Made by a program: the position numbers and the translations under genes
Notes under the pieces: generated by a model
Databases searched by the model: none
The model's input: the letters and a program-made list of their open reading frames with translations, nothing else
What the model was told of the DNA's origin: nothing
Shown here: positions 26,207 through 38,606 of the stretch, one piece after another
Position numbering within the stretch: position 1 is the first letter of the stretch
How the letters are laid out: each line of letters starts with the position of its first letter
Source: Pipra filicauda
Lineage: Eukaryota; Chordata; Aves; Passeriformes; Pipridae
DNA: 64,000 nt
Direction: 5' to 3'
Assembly: GCF_003945595.2 (NCBI RefSeq)
Contig: NW_024104554.1
Span: 2,666,001-2,730,000 of the forward strand

Positions 26207-27824
26207 GTACACAGCCCATTCCTACTGTACAGTGTGCAGGTCCCTCCCTGCAATGTGGGCCATGGATGGTTCTGAACTCCTATACTTGCTCCTCTTGCAC
26301 TCTTCCCACCATGCAGCATTAGTCTCCCCTCTGCTTTTCATAAGGATGGATTTTCCACAAAACATTTTGAAATCTAGTTTGCTGGAGACTGCTGAACTCA
26401 AACTTACAGGCTGTTTTCGGTCAATCCATGGGATATATGGATGGACGTCACAACCACACTGCCATTGTCCAAGTCTCCTTTCCTTCAGCGGTGTATCTTA
26501 AAAGGATGCTTTGGATACTTGTTAGGTCTTCCACCCCCAAATATGTGTTTTAGGGATTAGATTCTCACCATTCTTTTTCTTGAGGGTTTCATATCTTTTA
26601 ATCTTTGCATTTCATATCTCTAAACTTGGTGTTGTCCTCTAACCATCAGCCTCCGCTGCATGAGTATAGTTGCTGCAAACTTGTGTCTCATTCCGTATGA
26701 GATAGCACTCTGTGAGTAGTAACACTGTATTAACACAGCAACACAGTCCTACTTGTCCCTCATTTAGAGAAGCAAATGCATCCTTTTGTCTACTACTTAT
26801 TGTGAATTACATCGTTGGTTGACAATGGTATTCACATTTTATTATGCTGACTCCTTGGCTCTATGAGGTGCTCGTTGCATCTCATCGTTTTCCCCTAAAA
26901 ACTTTCACTGTGAAAATGCCTTGCACCCTTGTTTCCTTGTGCTCAGGCTTGCTAGAGGGTGTATGCCTTCACACTTCTGTTTTTTCTCTTCTCTAGTAGA
27001 ACATGATGTCTCTGTATGCACTCTCATATTTTTATTATCCTTCCTATGATACTTGGAGAGCTGGAAGAATTAAAATGAGAGGTTTTATTTCTTTGGAAGG
27101 TACTAACAGTGTCCTGTTAGTTCTGGAGGCGGCATTGTTGGTTGTTGAAACTGGTAGCTCTGCCAGCCCTGGATGTCTGAAATAATTTTTTCTCTTACTG
27201 TATTTCCCCTTGGGGCTTTCCTAGTTCTTGTTAATTTTTTTTTCTTCTTGGGAAAAATTTGGACAAATCAGCTGAGGTATTCTCTAGCTTGTATCGTGTC
27301 AAAGGAGAGATGCCATCATGTTAAGTCTAAGACCTCATCCGAAAGCTTGAGAGCTGGGAGTGCTGAGAGGAAACAGGTAGACTTCTGAAATGGTATGTGT
27401 GAGGCATTTCCATTTAAAGTATTGCTAATGTTTTTCTTTAAAGGAGGGAAAAGAAAAATCCAAAAGGGGGGGAAGTAATTAAATTTAATTTGAGAGTACT
27501 AGACAAATCTTAACTTTGTAATTTTTTGGTATCCCATCTGCAATAATGTCCTCCTGTGTTAGACAGCCAACTGAAACCTGGAAGTTAAATAACTTGTTGA
27601 GATCCACAGGAAGTAATATTCTCATTTTGAATGATAATACGAGTTCCTGACTTTGTGTTCTGCCCCAACAACTAAAGCTGGCTATCTACAACTTGCTCTA
27701 TTCCAACACACAATTACTATTGAACTATAGCGTTATGGTCTTCATACTCAATTCTAGAAATGCTCCATCCTTGTCCCTTGTATAATATAATTTATTGCCT
27801 GTAAAGTAAATAGAGACAGTAGTA

Positions 27825-27847
27825 TGCAAATAAATAAATAAATAAAA
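27825..27847. repeat. AAAT microsatellite
   Basis: About five tandem AAAT units (CAAATAAATAAATAAATAAA) within TDRP intron 1. Confidence 0.85.
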
Positions 27848-30800
27848 ATGCCTGGGATTTGAAACTGGTGTCTCAAAATGAAGCTGATACATCTGGGCCC
27901 CCACATGACTAGAAATACGTAGCACTTTTGTGCTGGCTTTCTCACCTCTTTCTGATGCTGTTAGCAAAGTGAAGGAGGTCTTTGGTAATGTATAGAAGCT
28001 GGGATACTGAGTGTTTTCGGTGTCTTGGGATATGTGTGTGTGAAGTTACCAAAACCAAAAACTAAGCTTATAGAGCAAAGAGCGTATCAACTCCTTAGCA
28101 TTTACTTTAGTTGAAAAGGAAGGAGTGATAACTTTGATTTTTGAAACAGCGAGTATCTGATGTAAGCAAAATATGGACCAAAGTGAACACTGGAGGTTAT
28201 GTGAAACTGCCACTTTGAAGACACTTTCCATAAAAGATGTGTTCTGGTTTAATTCTGAGGGTTTTTTTGAAACTGGAGTTAAATATTTACAGTTATACAC
28301 AGCTGTTCTGGTTTTGTACTTGTGACTGTTTGTATTTGGAGTCATATGTAGAGAAAAAAAAATAATAAATTTCTCATTAAAACACAGAGTGAAGAAAATG
28401 AAAATTGCATATTTCCTGAATTCTATATCGCAGTTCCTGTATATTTGGCTTCTAAAGTACTCCCAACAATGATCTTACTTACCTTGTCTTGAAGAGAGCA
28501 TTGATAGTAGCAGGATGGCCTGACAATACTAAGACAGGAGTTTAATTCAGAGATGGACAGAAATGCTTCCCTACTGAATAACCTTCACAAGCATTTTTAG
28601 CACTCTAATTTTCTTCTGAAATCAACAGTTACAAATGGAGGGGAATGCGGGTGAAAGTCTGTCCTTGAGTCAAAGAAATGTAGAACTTTTTAATGTGAAG
28701 GAGGAAAAAGTCTTGGGACATTCCTCTTCCTCCAGGCCACAGACACTGCATAGACCATCACCTAGTATGATATTTAGAAAATCAGTGGTGATCCAAAAAA
28801 TAGAGAAACAATCATTAAGATCAAAATAAATTTTTATTTTTAATTGTACTAAATTTGTTATGATAGAAGGGTGTTCTTGATCTCTCTTTGTGGTATGGGG
28901 TTTTTGTTTTTTTAAGGGTTTGATCTGTTTTTTTACATCTGGTACAATATTTTTCATCATTATAAGTAGTTTTGTTCACATGTCTTATTTTATTGGTGGT
29001 GTTCACTTAATTTTGCATTGTGATCATATTTTGTCAATTTTATGATGGCCTGAATAAAATAAAAGCATTTATGGATAGTCTAAAATGTGTCAGTGCTGAT
29101 TGTCAAACCAAAACTGACTATTGGCCTTTTTTATCTTTATCATTTTTTGAGAATAAAGACCAGTTTCTTCATGATGAAGTGTCATCTTCAGTGTCACATC
29201 TTGCAACAAAGGTAAATACCTGTTCTTTGAAAGTGTAACATTTTGTATATATTTCAGTCACTGTATGCTAGTTACCAGTTTTTCATGGACATCTGATTAA
29301 GGAGGATATTTATATACTTCATTGATGATTTTATAATTATGTATGATCCTTGGTCATGGGGTTCTCATTGAAGTAATATTAGCAGTGCAGTATTAGTTGG
29401 AAAGCTGCCTTATTTTCTTTCATTAATGGGGAGGGAAAGGTATCCTAATTTTTTTTTCTTCCACATGATAGATATTAGAGCACAAAATGAAAATAAGACA
29501 CAGGAATAACTGAAGTCTAAAGAAGCACTAAAATCTATCTGCAACTGCCAAAGACAACATGAAAAGTAGAAGAGATCTCTCTTACTTATTCCATTATATG
29601 TAGCTCAGCTGCCTCTATGACCACAAGAGGTTAAGAATTTTATTCCGTATCTCTTTCAGGAAAGAGAAGTAGGCATGCAAGTTAATTTTTTTTTTACCTT
29701 GATATGTGTCCAAGAATCTTCTTTAATGTTCTTAAAATACATTAGTGGAAGATGAAAGAACTGGAAGTTATTATGATATGCTAGAGCTTGTTTTGAAATT
29801 CCATAGGTATAGAGAAAAGTATTTTAAAATAGGTTCATTAGCGTAACAGGATACTTTACATTAATATGTATAAACTGAACATCTGTCTCTGTTACTTCTT
29901 TTTGTTCTACTTCAGATGCAGCATGATTTTCATTGAAAATAGTAGTTAGATTGTATTATACCTTTTCCTACCCTTTTGAAAAAATATAATTTTTTAATGA
30001 AAACATATAATGCCATATATTTTATACCAGATGATAAATGTTTAGGGAGAGACTCCTAAAACTGTTTTATATTGAAACTTTTTTGCTCCTTCTTTCAGGA
30101 AGGCTTGATAAGTGTGTGCTTTGACTTAAAAAAAATCCCAACAAATATGTCACCAGGCAAACTACTGAGCTGCAGTACTTTTTATTTTAAAATAAAACCC
30201 TCTTGTCTTAAAAATGTGTTCACAAGAAAGCACCTTATCCTTATCTTCTCTTTCTGAAAGCGATTCTGTATTTTATTTGCTTGTTTTGTTGTCTTAGAAG
30301 CACTCAGTACAGTGATACTCGAGAAGTTCTAAAATCTTTAATACGTTAATAAAAGGCTGATGAATTACATGTGTGGCCTTTTTGGTATGCACATATCATG
30401 AATAAAATAGTCTCCGTGTTGAAGCATTATGGTGAAGAACAACAAAGTTCTGGAAGAAGAAGGTAGTGGTTAAAAAATGTATCTGCTTTGTAGAGAAACA
30501 GCCTTCCTGGTCTCTTAATGCCTGAATTTTAAGACAGTGCTGATGCCCCTTTGCAGAGGAAAGCCTTTGACCTAGGTTTGGAGGTTTAAAGTAGGAGCTA
30601 GTCCTAATGGCTACAGATGGAGTTGGAAAACAGTCTTAGATCCTGCTGTTGCAGGAGGCTGCCCACTGAGCAGTGAGGACAGGCTAATTGCAATGCTGAA
30701 TTTCTCTAGTTCCCTCTCAACAGCTCTCTTGAAAGGCAGGTATAGCTGATTAAAAAGCCTTGTGACATCTGAAAGTGAGGAACTGTGAACCCTCTAGTGG

Positions 30801-30867
30801 TGCTCTGCAAAATGCAGAAGTCTGGAACTTGTGTTCACACTGTGCCTGAACATATGACTTAAAGAGC

Positions 30868-31255
30868 AAATCATGAGGAGCAGCTGAGGGAGCTGGGGGT
30901 GTTTAGCCTGGGGAAAAGGAGGTTCAAAGGAGACCTCATGACTCTCTACAACTACTTCAAAGGAGGTTGTAGCCATGTGGAGGTTGGCCTCTTCTCCCAG
31001 GCATTAGTAATAGGACAAGAGGAAGTGGCCTCAAGCTGCACCAGGAGAGGTTCGGATTGGACATCAGGAAGCGTGGCTAAGCATTGGAACGAGCTGCCCA
31101 GGGAGGGTGGTGGAGTCACCATCCCTGGAAGTGTTCAAGAAATCACTGGACATGGAAATTAGTGCTATGGTTTATTTGACATAGTGGTGTTCAGTCAATG
31201 CTGGACTTGATGATCTGGGAGGTCTTTTCCAAACTTAATGATTCTATGATTTGGC
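30868..31255 (+). repeat. CR1 LINE, 3' end
   Basis: Starts at ATGAGGAGCAGCTGAGGGAG and runs through the ORF2 C-terminus (blocks corresponding to LYNYFKGG, a SGWTSG-like frameshifted RFRLDIR segment and WNELPREGG) to the 3' UTR GGACTTGATGATCTGGGAGG and the tail ATGATTCTATGAT. A small internal deletion after the GACATCAGGAAG segment removes the FFTE block. The frame is broken, so this is a non-autonomous relic in TDRP intron 1. Confidence 0.92.
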
Positions 31256-31384
31256 CTCTGCAAAACTGGTCTTGCGGGGTCTCACCTATGTGCTGAGCTT
31301 CTGCGTTAAAAGCACAGCAGAGACTTCATCTACAGTTGGTTTTAGGCCAGATTTTGAAAAGAGACAAAGAGTTTTGAGTAACAA

Positions 31385-31655
31385 AATAGATCATGTTTGA
31401 AACCATCTAAGGAACCTGAATGTGCACAAATCCATGGAACCTGATGAGATACATCTGTGGGTCCTGAGGTGGAGGTAGTGGCTAAGTCACTATCCATCAT
31501 TCTTGAGAAGTTGTGGCAGTCTGGGGAAGTTCCCACTGACTGGAAAAGAGGAAGTATAACTCTCAATTTAAGAAAGGGAAATAAAGAAGACCAAGGAATT
31601 GCAGGCCGGTCACTGTCAACCCTGATGGGGCTAGATCCTGGAGCTTCATTTTTTG
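31385..31655 (+). repeat. CR1 LINE, internal reverse-transcriptase fragment
   Basis: The plus-strand frame resembles an upstream part of CR1 ORF2: a HKSMEPDEIHLWVL-like block, then IILEKLWQSGEVPTDWKRGS (the usual family form is SWQSGEVPSDWK), a degraded KKGNKEDQGI and a GRSLSTL-like remnant of the YRPVSLTS block. It lies 3' of a separate CR1 3' end in the same orientation. The order is reversed relative to an intact element, so these are two independent insertions or a rearranged copy. The 3' boundary is abrupt near 31650. Confidence 0.85.
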
Positions 31656-34627
31656 CATGCCACAGGATAGAGTAACTGCTGACCTGCACACCAGAGGCTG
31701 GCTGACTTGAAACACACCTCTTCCCCTCCTGCCACCCAATGCTTTAATATCTGTAAGACAAATTTGGAGAGGAGTGTTTTTTTACATTTCTCTTATTTGG
31801 CTTCTTGTATGTTATGAATGGGTTTCCTATAATGTGGGAACAACACTTTAGTACAAGCTGATTTATTTTTTTTTATTGTTAAACACTTAGTTGTAACTTT
31901 ATTGAACTGTAAGGTACTTATACAGAAAATTCCATCTCTAGCTTTTTTATTTTAGGTTCTTTTTTTTTTTTCAAGGGGAGGAGTGAGGGGAGCTGTAGAA
32001 CAAACAATTGTTTCTCCTCAGTCAAGGTCAAGAGGAAAATCTGTTCTTTTTGTTTGTATTTATAAAAAAAATTTGCAAGCATTTTGTAGAGTGCCTCTAC
32101 TTTGCTGGAGAGTTTTGATTCACCAGTTGTCAATCCTCTGTGAAAATACTTGTGAAGGTCTGCTAAAACATTGCCCAAATATAAATTTCTATAAATCTCA
32201 TTTTGTACCTGCTGAGCAGTGACTTTTTAGGGATTAGCTGCTTAACTACACAATGGCATTGAACATGCTGATTCTCACCGCAGGTATACAGCAAGAATCC
32301 CCTGTAATTGCTCTTTTTGGTTGCTAAGACTGTCATGTGGCTTGTTCTAGCCTGCAGAGAATGACTTCTGTGCTCCAGAGCCCTGCTGGCCAGGCAGTTG
32401 GGAAGTAGAAAAGTCTTTAAAGGAATATTTTGAAAGTACAGGTACCCACTCATAGTGCAGTCAGAGTAATATTCAAACATACTTGAATTTCTTGCTTTGA
32501 ACTGTAAACTGCTTGTCTTGTACATCTAACCCGGTGTCCCAAATCTTGTTATTCTTTGAATTGATTGAATTCTGTGTGAATAAGATGTTCACATATATTA
32601 AACTCATCCATCTGATACCTGAGTTTACCTGTTTTCAGTTAAATTTACACAATTGTCCTCTTTAGTATATGTTCATCTATATCTGCATACTTTTTGTGTA
32701 ATTTACTTTTAAAAATTGCTTTAAGGCCTGAACTACTTATTTAGTTTATACCCAGCTGTTAGCATTCCTGGTTTGTTGCATTTTAGCCCAATTTTTCGTG
32801 AACCTTCTTGCCCTCTAGCAGAGTTCTAATTATCAACTGTTTATCTTTCACAGTAAAATTAACTGAAGTGTCTTCTTTGTGATGCTTTACTGTTTCCCAG
32901 TGGATTCTTTGATTGTTCATTTATTACTCATTGCTTGTTTACCTATTATGAGATGAAGAATCATTTAAACATCAGAATGTGTTGATGTGGTGAAAAATGG
33001 TGTCCTTAAACTAATTTTTGGTAATAATACTTATCAATTTTGTAGGAGACTTCCAATTGAAGAGGACCTGTTCCATTCTGGGGCATTTTATAAAGTTAAC
33101 TATCAGTAAACATTTGCTCCCTGTTTTATCTAAAGAAAGAAAAATTGTAGTCAACATATACAATTTATGTACAGTTGATTCACTTGAATCAATACAGGTA
33201 ACAAAACAGAAGCCTTACTGTGAAGATTGAGTTTACAGAGTGAAGCTTAGGGGGTGAGTTTGGGGAAGCCATACTGTATGTACAAAGCTGTATGTATGGA
33301 AGAAAGTTGATAGATGACTGCAATTTTCAGAGGGTGCTTCAGCTGTTATAATAGTTGCTACTGCAAAAAAAGGTGCTTTTGCCCCTAAATTCCACGTGCT
33401 TCGGAGACATCTTTTAATGAGCTGATTCGTAGCATTAACCTAAAAGACTGTAAAAAATGAGTGATTTAGATTTCTGCTGGCTTAGTGAGTTGAACTGGTT
33501 TTCCACAGCATCACACAGGCAATGGACTGAGTTGACCCTTTTCAGCAGCAGTGTCTGATAAACCAGATTTGTCACGTTGTGAGACTTTTCTCTGGGAATC
33601 TGTCTGACAGATGGGCACTGATACTGAAGCATTGGCAAAGCAGAGGGGAGGGGACTGGGGGAGAGAAACGGCAGACAGTTTGAGTAGGGATACAGACTGC
33701 ATCCTTTACATGATGTTCTAGAAGTGACTGCTTGTACTCTCAGTTTCAGATGATACTCTAATTAAAAGACATCTTTCTCATGGGGGAAAAAAGAGTACTT
33801 CATTAGCTGGAGTTTCCTCTACTGAAGGAAAAGAATCTGTGCTCTGGCTTGAGCACTTCAGATGCCTGTTGGGACAGAGGATGATGATGGCTTTCAGTAG
33901 TCTGCCACTTTTTACATTTCAGGTGACTGCACAGGGGATTTCTGCAAAGGCTTTCACAACCTAAAGTGGAAGATATGGGAGAAACTTTATTAATTGCTGT
34001 TCTGATAGGCATACTCTGTGCTGTCATAGCCAAACTGGTATGAGACCAGTCTGTATTCCTACTTCAGAAAACACTGAAATGGCATCTTGAGAAGTTTCTT
34101 CTTTGTTTTTCATTGACATATTTGAAACATAGTAGACTGTGGCATCCAACCTGGTTTCTAAAGCTTTTAACTTTCTAACATCTGATGTTACAATTGTAGT
34201 CCTTAATAGTGCTATCTTTTTTTAGCAATCCCATAAGCATTTCACTGATTTTTTTTACTACAGTTTTGACTGTACACCTGGTTCTATTCCAGTGGTATCA
34301 GTTAACTTTGATTTTCAAAGATGAACTTCTCCAAGCTCAAGAATAGCCCAGCTTAGCAAGCAGAGAAAGAAGTGAAAGTGGCAGGAGGCATGAACAAGAT
34401 GTTCCTGAAAAACCTGAAGCATAAAGGGGAAGCATACAAGAGGTGGAAGCAGGGTCAAGTGACCTGAGGAGAATATGAGCATGCAGGGATGGGGTTAGGA
34501 AGGGTTAAACCTACCGAGAGTTAAATCTGGTGAGAAAAATGAAGAGCAACAAGAAAGGCTTTTGCATGTACACCAGCAACAGAGAGAGTGTAAAGAGTCT
34601 GACTCTTCTCAGGGTGCTTAGTGAATG

Positions 34628-34890
34628 AGCAAGAGACAATGGGCACAAACTGAAATAAAAGAAATATAATTTAAACGTAAGAAAAAATGTTTTCACCATG
34701 AGGGCAGTCAAACCCTGGAACAGATTACCCCAGGAGGTTGTGGATTCTCCAGCTGTGGAGATATTCAAAACCTGGCTGTACATGATCCTTGGCAATCTGC
34801 TGAAGCTGACCCTGTTTTGACCAGTGTGGTTGCACCGGATGGTCTCCAGAGGTCCCTTCCAGCTGTAAAAGCTGTGTGATTCTGTGAACT
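34628..34890 (+). repeat. Diverged CR1 LINE, 3' end
   Basis: Contains recognisable CR1 3' blocks on the plus strand: GGGCACAAACTGAAATA, the segment corresponding to FTMRAVKPWNRLPQEVVDSP with substitutions, CTGTGGAGATATTCAAAACC, then GATGGTCTCCAGAGGTCCC and the tail GTGTGATTCTGTGAA. It is more diverged than the copies at 9.9 and 12.9 kb, suggesting an older CR1 subfamily. Confidence 0.85.
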
Positions 34891-36991
34891 CTGGATGCTG
34901 AGTTATTTCTTTTTCCACTGACACATGGAAAAATACTTTAAAGGTTTGAGAATATAAGCTACTTAGTTACATTTATAAACCTTTTTGAAAATTTTTCAGT
35001 AGTACACTTTTGAGTTTTGTGTAGACAATTACATCATAAAAATGAGATACAGAGCTTCACAAGAGGATTGATGCTTTAAGACCATATCAGTACTGTGTTT
35101 TCATACTTTGCATAACTTCAATAGTTTTACGTAAAATATGTCTCCAGTGTGGTGAGGAGTCAGCTTACTGAAGTGTCATCTTGCTTACTGACCTTCCTTT
35201 GACATCCATTGCAGGGAAGTCAATTGTTCTGGGATCTGGGTCGTTTTCCAGGTGCTCTGTTAAATTGTAAGAAATTCCCAGCTGATTCAGAGAGTGGCCC
35301 ATGTATTCTGGCAGTCTGTCTGTGCCTGTGGCAACAGGAGATGGTGTTCAGGGAGAACATAACTTGGCTAGTGTCTAGGGCCTTTACCCCTAACATCAAG
35401 AATCATTGTTTTGAGTATTAGAGGGTGCATCTCTCTAAATAGGGGGTACTGATTTATGGATCTCCTTTCTGAATTTGTGATGGTTCCCAGGATTTTTGGC
35501 TGTACAGCTGCTGAATGTCAAACTGATGGTTCCACAGAATGCTGACTTCAATATCTCCTTCCTGAGCTGTACCTGCCAGCAGATGCAGCTGTAACTGTTC
35601 CAGCTGCATTGGTGGTGGCACTTGTCAGTAGGTTTAAAGTCATTAAAGAACTTGGGAAAGATATACAGAAATGCAACAGGCTATCCTGAGGGATTTCTTT
35701 ACTATGTGACAGCTACATGACAGCAGTAGTCAAAAAACAGAATTGTGGTCTTAAAAACAGTTCAGTAGTTACAAAGAAGCTTCTGAAAGTATGAAATAAG
35801 TATTTGACCTCCTCCTTTGCTAAGGTTTAAATTCTTCAGTATGCTGCCACTGAGAAGACAATCAAGATTAAGCTGTTGACTCCTGTTCAGTTGGGAGAAA
35901 AGATGTGTCAGGAGGTCAGTGGTGGTGCAGGCAGGTGTAGAAGAGGAGGCTTAGGTGTTGTAGGCAGAGGTTCTGGTTTTTCTCTTGCATTTATGTGGTT
36001 TCTTTAAGCCTAGTCTGTTTAATGTATAGTAGGCTTTTGCAATTACTTTTATCACGTACTGGCAAAATATGGTCTACTTGGACATTGGTACTCTTATCTA
36101 GATTATCCTGGCAGTGTTTCCTTTGGAAACATCAAATAAGTAAGTGCTGGAAATATATCTTAAATGTTTTGTGTACATTTCTCCTAAGGCCTAGTTGAGA
36201 GAAGAATAAATTAGTTACAATCTGCTACATGGTTATTAGCCTTGTTTGTACCTACCAAATGCCATGGATATGAAAATATTGAAGGAATGTGTACATAGAC
36301 AGTGATTTACATACAGGTAGAAAGAGTGCAGAGCTTTTACCTGAAGACCTGCACATGCCATCTGATTGACACTGAATAGAACTTTTCTCATAATTGTTCT
36401 TAAAGTTATGTGTAAATCAGAATTGGACTAATGAAATTAAATTTTAAAAAATCTAGTTAAAAAATATGGAAAGCTTTGGGCTGGATATTGGTACTTTTGT
36501 TTTTTTGGCTATAGGATTGCTTGAGTATCCAAACAGGGTAGCAAAGGTTGGCATTCTTCGGTGGAGTATGTATGATGTTCTAGGTTAAAGAAGGTGTATG
36601 TATAGGTATATCCTTTTTTTTACATTGAACCTATGCATATAAATGCTTCTCTCCAAGTAGTCTTTCATCAATGTTGTTCTTTAAAGGTACATATAATTTA
36701 AGTTAACCCAGTTCTAAGTATTAAATTGCTATCTGAAAACTGGTAACGAGGTGGGTTTATTTTTTCTTAATCATCAAATTTATTAGGTGGAAATGACTTG
36801 ATGAAACATCATTAATGAAAAAAGACAAACATATACAAATTATGTCACTGAGATATATTTGCGTCTTTTTCCAATTTAAAGGGCAGTGAGAGTTTTTAAA
36901 TGCAACAAACGTAGTGAATTTGCCTGTGGTAGCAAAGGTTCCTCCCAAAAAGGCATGAAATAGCAGAGTTTGAGTAAGATAACAGAAGATG

Positions 36992-38505
36992 ATAGAATCA
37001 CAGAATGGTTTTGGTTGGGAGAGACCTTAAAGTTCATCTAGTTACAACCCTCCTGCCCTGGGAGTGACACGGTCCACTAGATCAGGTTGCTGGTCAAAGC
37101 CCCATCCAACCTCGCTTTGAATGATTTCCAGGGATGGGGCATCCACACCTTCTTTGGGCAACCTGTTCCAGTGCCTCGTGGCTCTCACAGTAAAGAATTT
37201 CTTCCTAATATTTAATCTAAACCCACCCTCCTTCAGCTTAAGGCCATTCCTCCTTGTCCACTCTCTACATGCCCTTATCAAAACTCCCTCTTTGGTTTTC
37301 TTATAGCCCCCCTTTAGGTACTTGGAGGTATTCTAAGGTCTTCCTGGAGCCTTCTCTTCTCTATGCTGAATAGCCCTAGCTCTCTTAACCTGTGTTCATG
37401 GCAGAGGTGCTCCAGCCCTCTGAGCATCTTTGCGGCCTCCTCTGGACCTGTTCCAGTAGGTTCACATCCTTATTATGTCGAGGGCCCCAGAGCTGGGCAC
37501 AGCACTCCAGGTGGGGTCTCATGAGAGCAGAGTAGAGGAGGAGAATCACCTCCCCTGACCTGCTGGCCACGCTGCTTTTGATACAGCCCAGGATGCCGTT
37601 AGCTTTTTGAGTTGCCAGCACACATTGCCAAATCATGTTGAGCTTGCTGTCATCCAACACCCCTGAGTCCTTCTCCTCAAGGCTGTTCACAATCCGTTCT
37701 CCACCCATCCTGTATTTGTGATTAGGATTGCCCCACCCAGCTGCAGGACCTTGCACTTGGCCTTGTTGAACTTCATGAGGTTCACACGGGCCCACCTCTG
37801 TCCTGTCAAGGTCCCTCTGAATGACATCCCTTCCCTCCAGCGTGCCAATTACACCACACCTGGTGTCATCCACAAACTTGCTGAGAGTGCACTCAATCCC
37901 CCTGTTCATGTCCCTGACAAAGATATTAAACAGTGCCAGTCCCAGTACCAACCCCTGAGGAATGTCGCTCATCACTGGTCTCCTCTTGGACATTGAGCCG
38001 TTGACTGCAACTCTTCGAGTGCAAACATCCAGTCAATTCCTTACCCACTGAGTGATTCATCCATCAAATCCGTGTGTCTCCAGTTTAGAGACAAGAATAT
38101 TATGCAGGACTGTGTCAAATGCTTTGCTGAAGTCTGTGTAGAGGACACCATTTGCTCTCCCCTCAGCCAGCACTGCTGGAACCCAGTCATAGAAGGCCAT
38201 CAGATTTGAAAGGCAGAATTTGCCCCTAGTGAAGCCATATTGACTGTCACCAATTCCCTCCTTATTTTCCATGTGCTGTAGCATACTTTCCAGGAGGATC
38301 TGCTTTGTGATCTTGGTGAGCAAAGAGGTGAGACTGACTGGCCTGTAGTTCCCCAGTCTTCCTTATTTCTGTTTTTTTAAAATTGGGGGTTATATTTCCC
38401 CTTTTCCACTTAGTGGGAACTTCACTGGACTGTCACAACTTTTCAAATATGATGAATAGTGTCTTAGCTACTTCCTCTGCCAGTTCCCTCAGGACCTACG
38501 GACTC
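36992..38505 (-). repeat. CR1 LINE, 1.5 kb, with partial reverse transcriptase
   Basis: The longest transposable element here. Read on the minus strand it runs from a GEVPTKWKRGN-like region and a degraded YRPVSLTS block, through a [20 protein letters not shown] block, the PQG(L)VLGLALFNIFV block, the catalytic box FVDD at 37865-37876 (usually FADD in CR1) and [20 protein letters not shown], to the C-terminal FRLNIRKKFFTVRATRHWN and the 3' tail at about 36995. Stops and frameshifts split ORF2, and the endonuclease region is missing by 5' truncation. It is inactive and inserted antisense within TDRP intron 1. Confidence 0.95.
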
Positions 38506-38570
38506 AAGGAAGATGAAGGATATTTTTAACCTATGAAAAGCTAAGTGCTTTCTCAAGTTTTTCTGTCTTT

Positions 38571-38606
38571 TAAATTTTTGTTTTATTTTGTTTTGTTTTG
38601 TTCTTT
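38571..38606. repeat. TTTTG simple repeat
   Basis: Tandem TTTTG-like units next to the 5' boundary of the large CR1 copy. Confidence 0.7.

Noticed and set aside
37385..37993. 202-codon minus-strand open frame as a gene
   Set aside because: It is the reverse-transcriptase region of the CR1 copy at 36992-38505.
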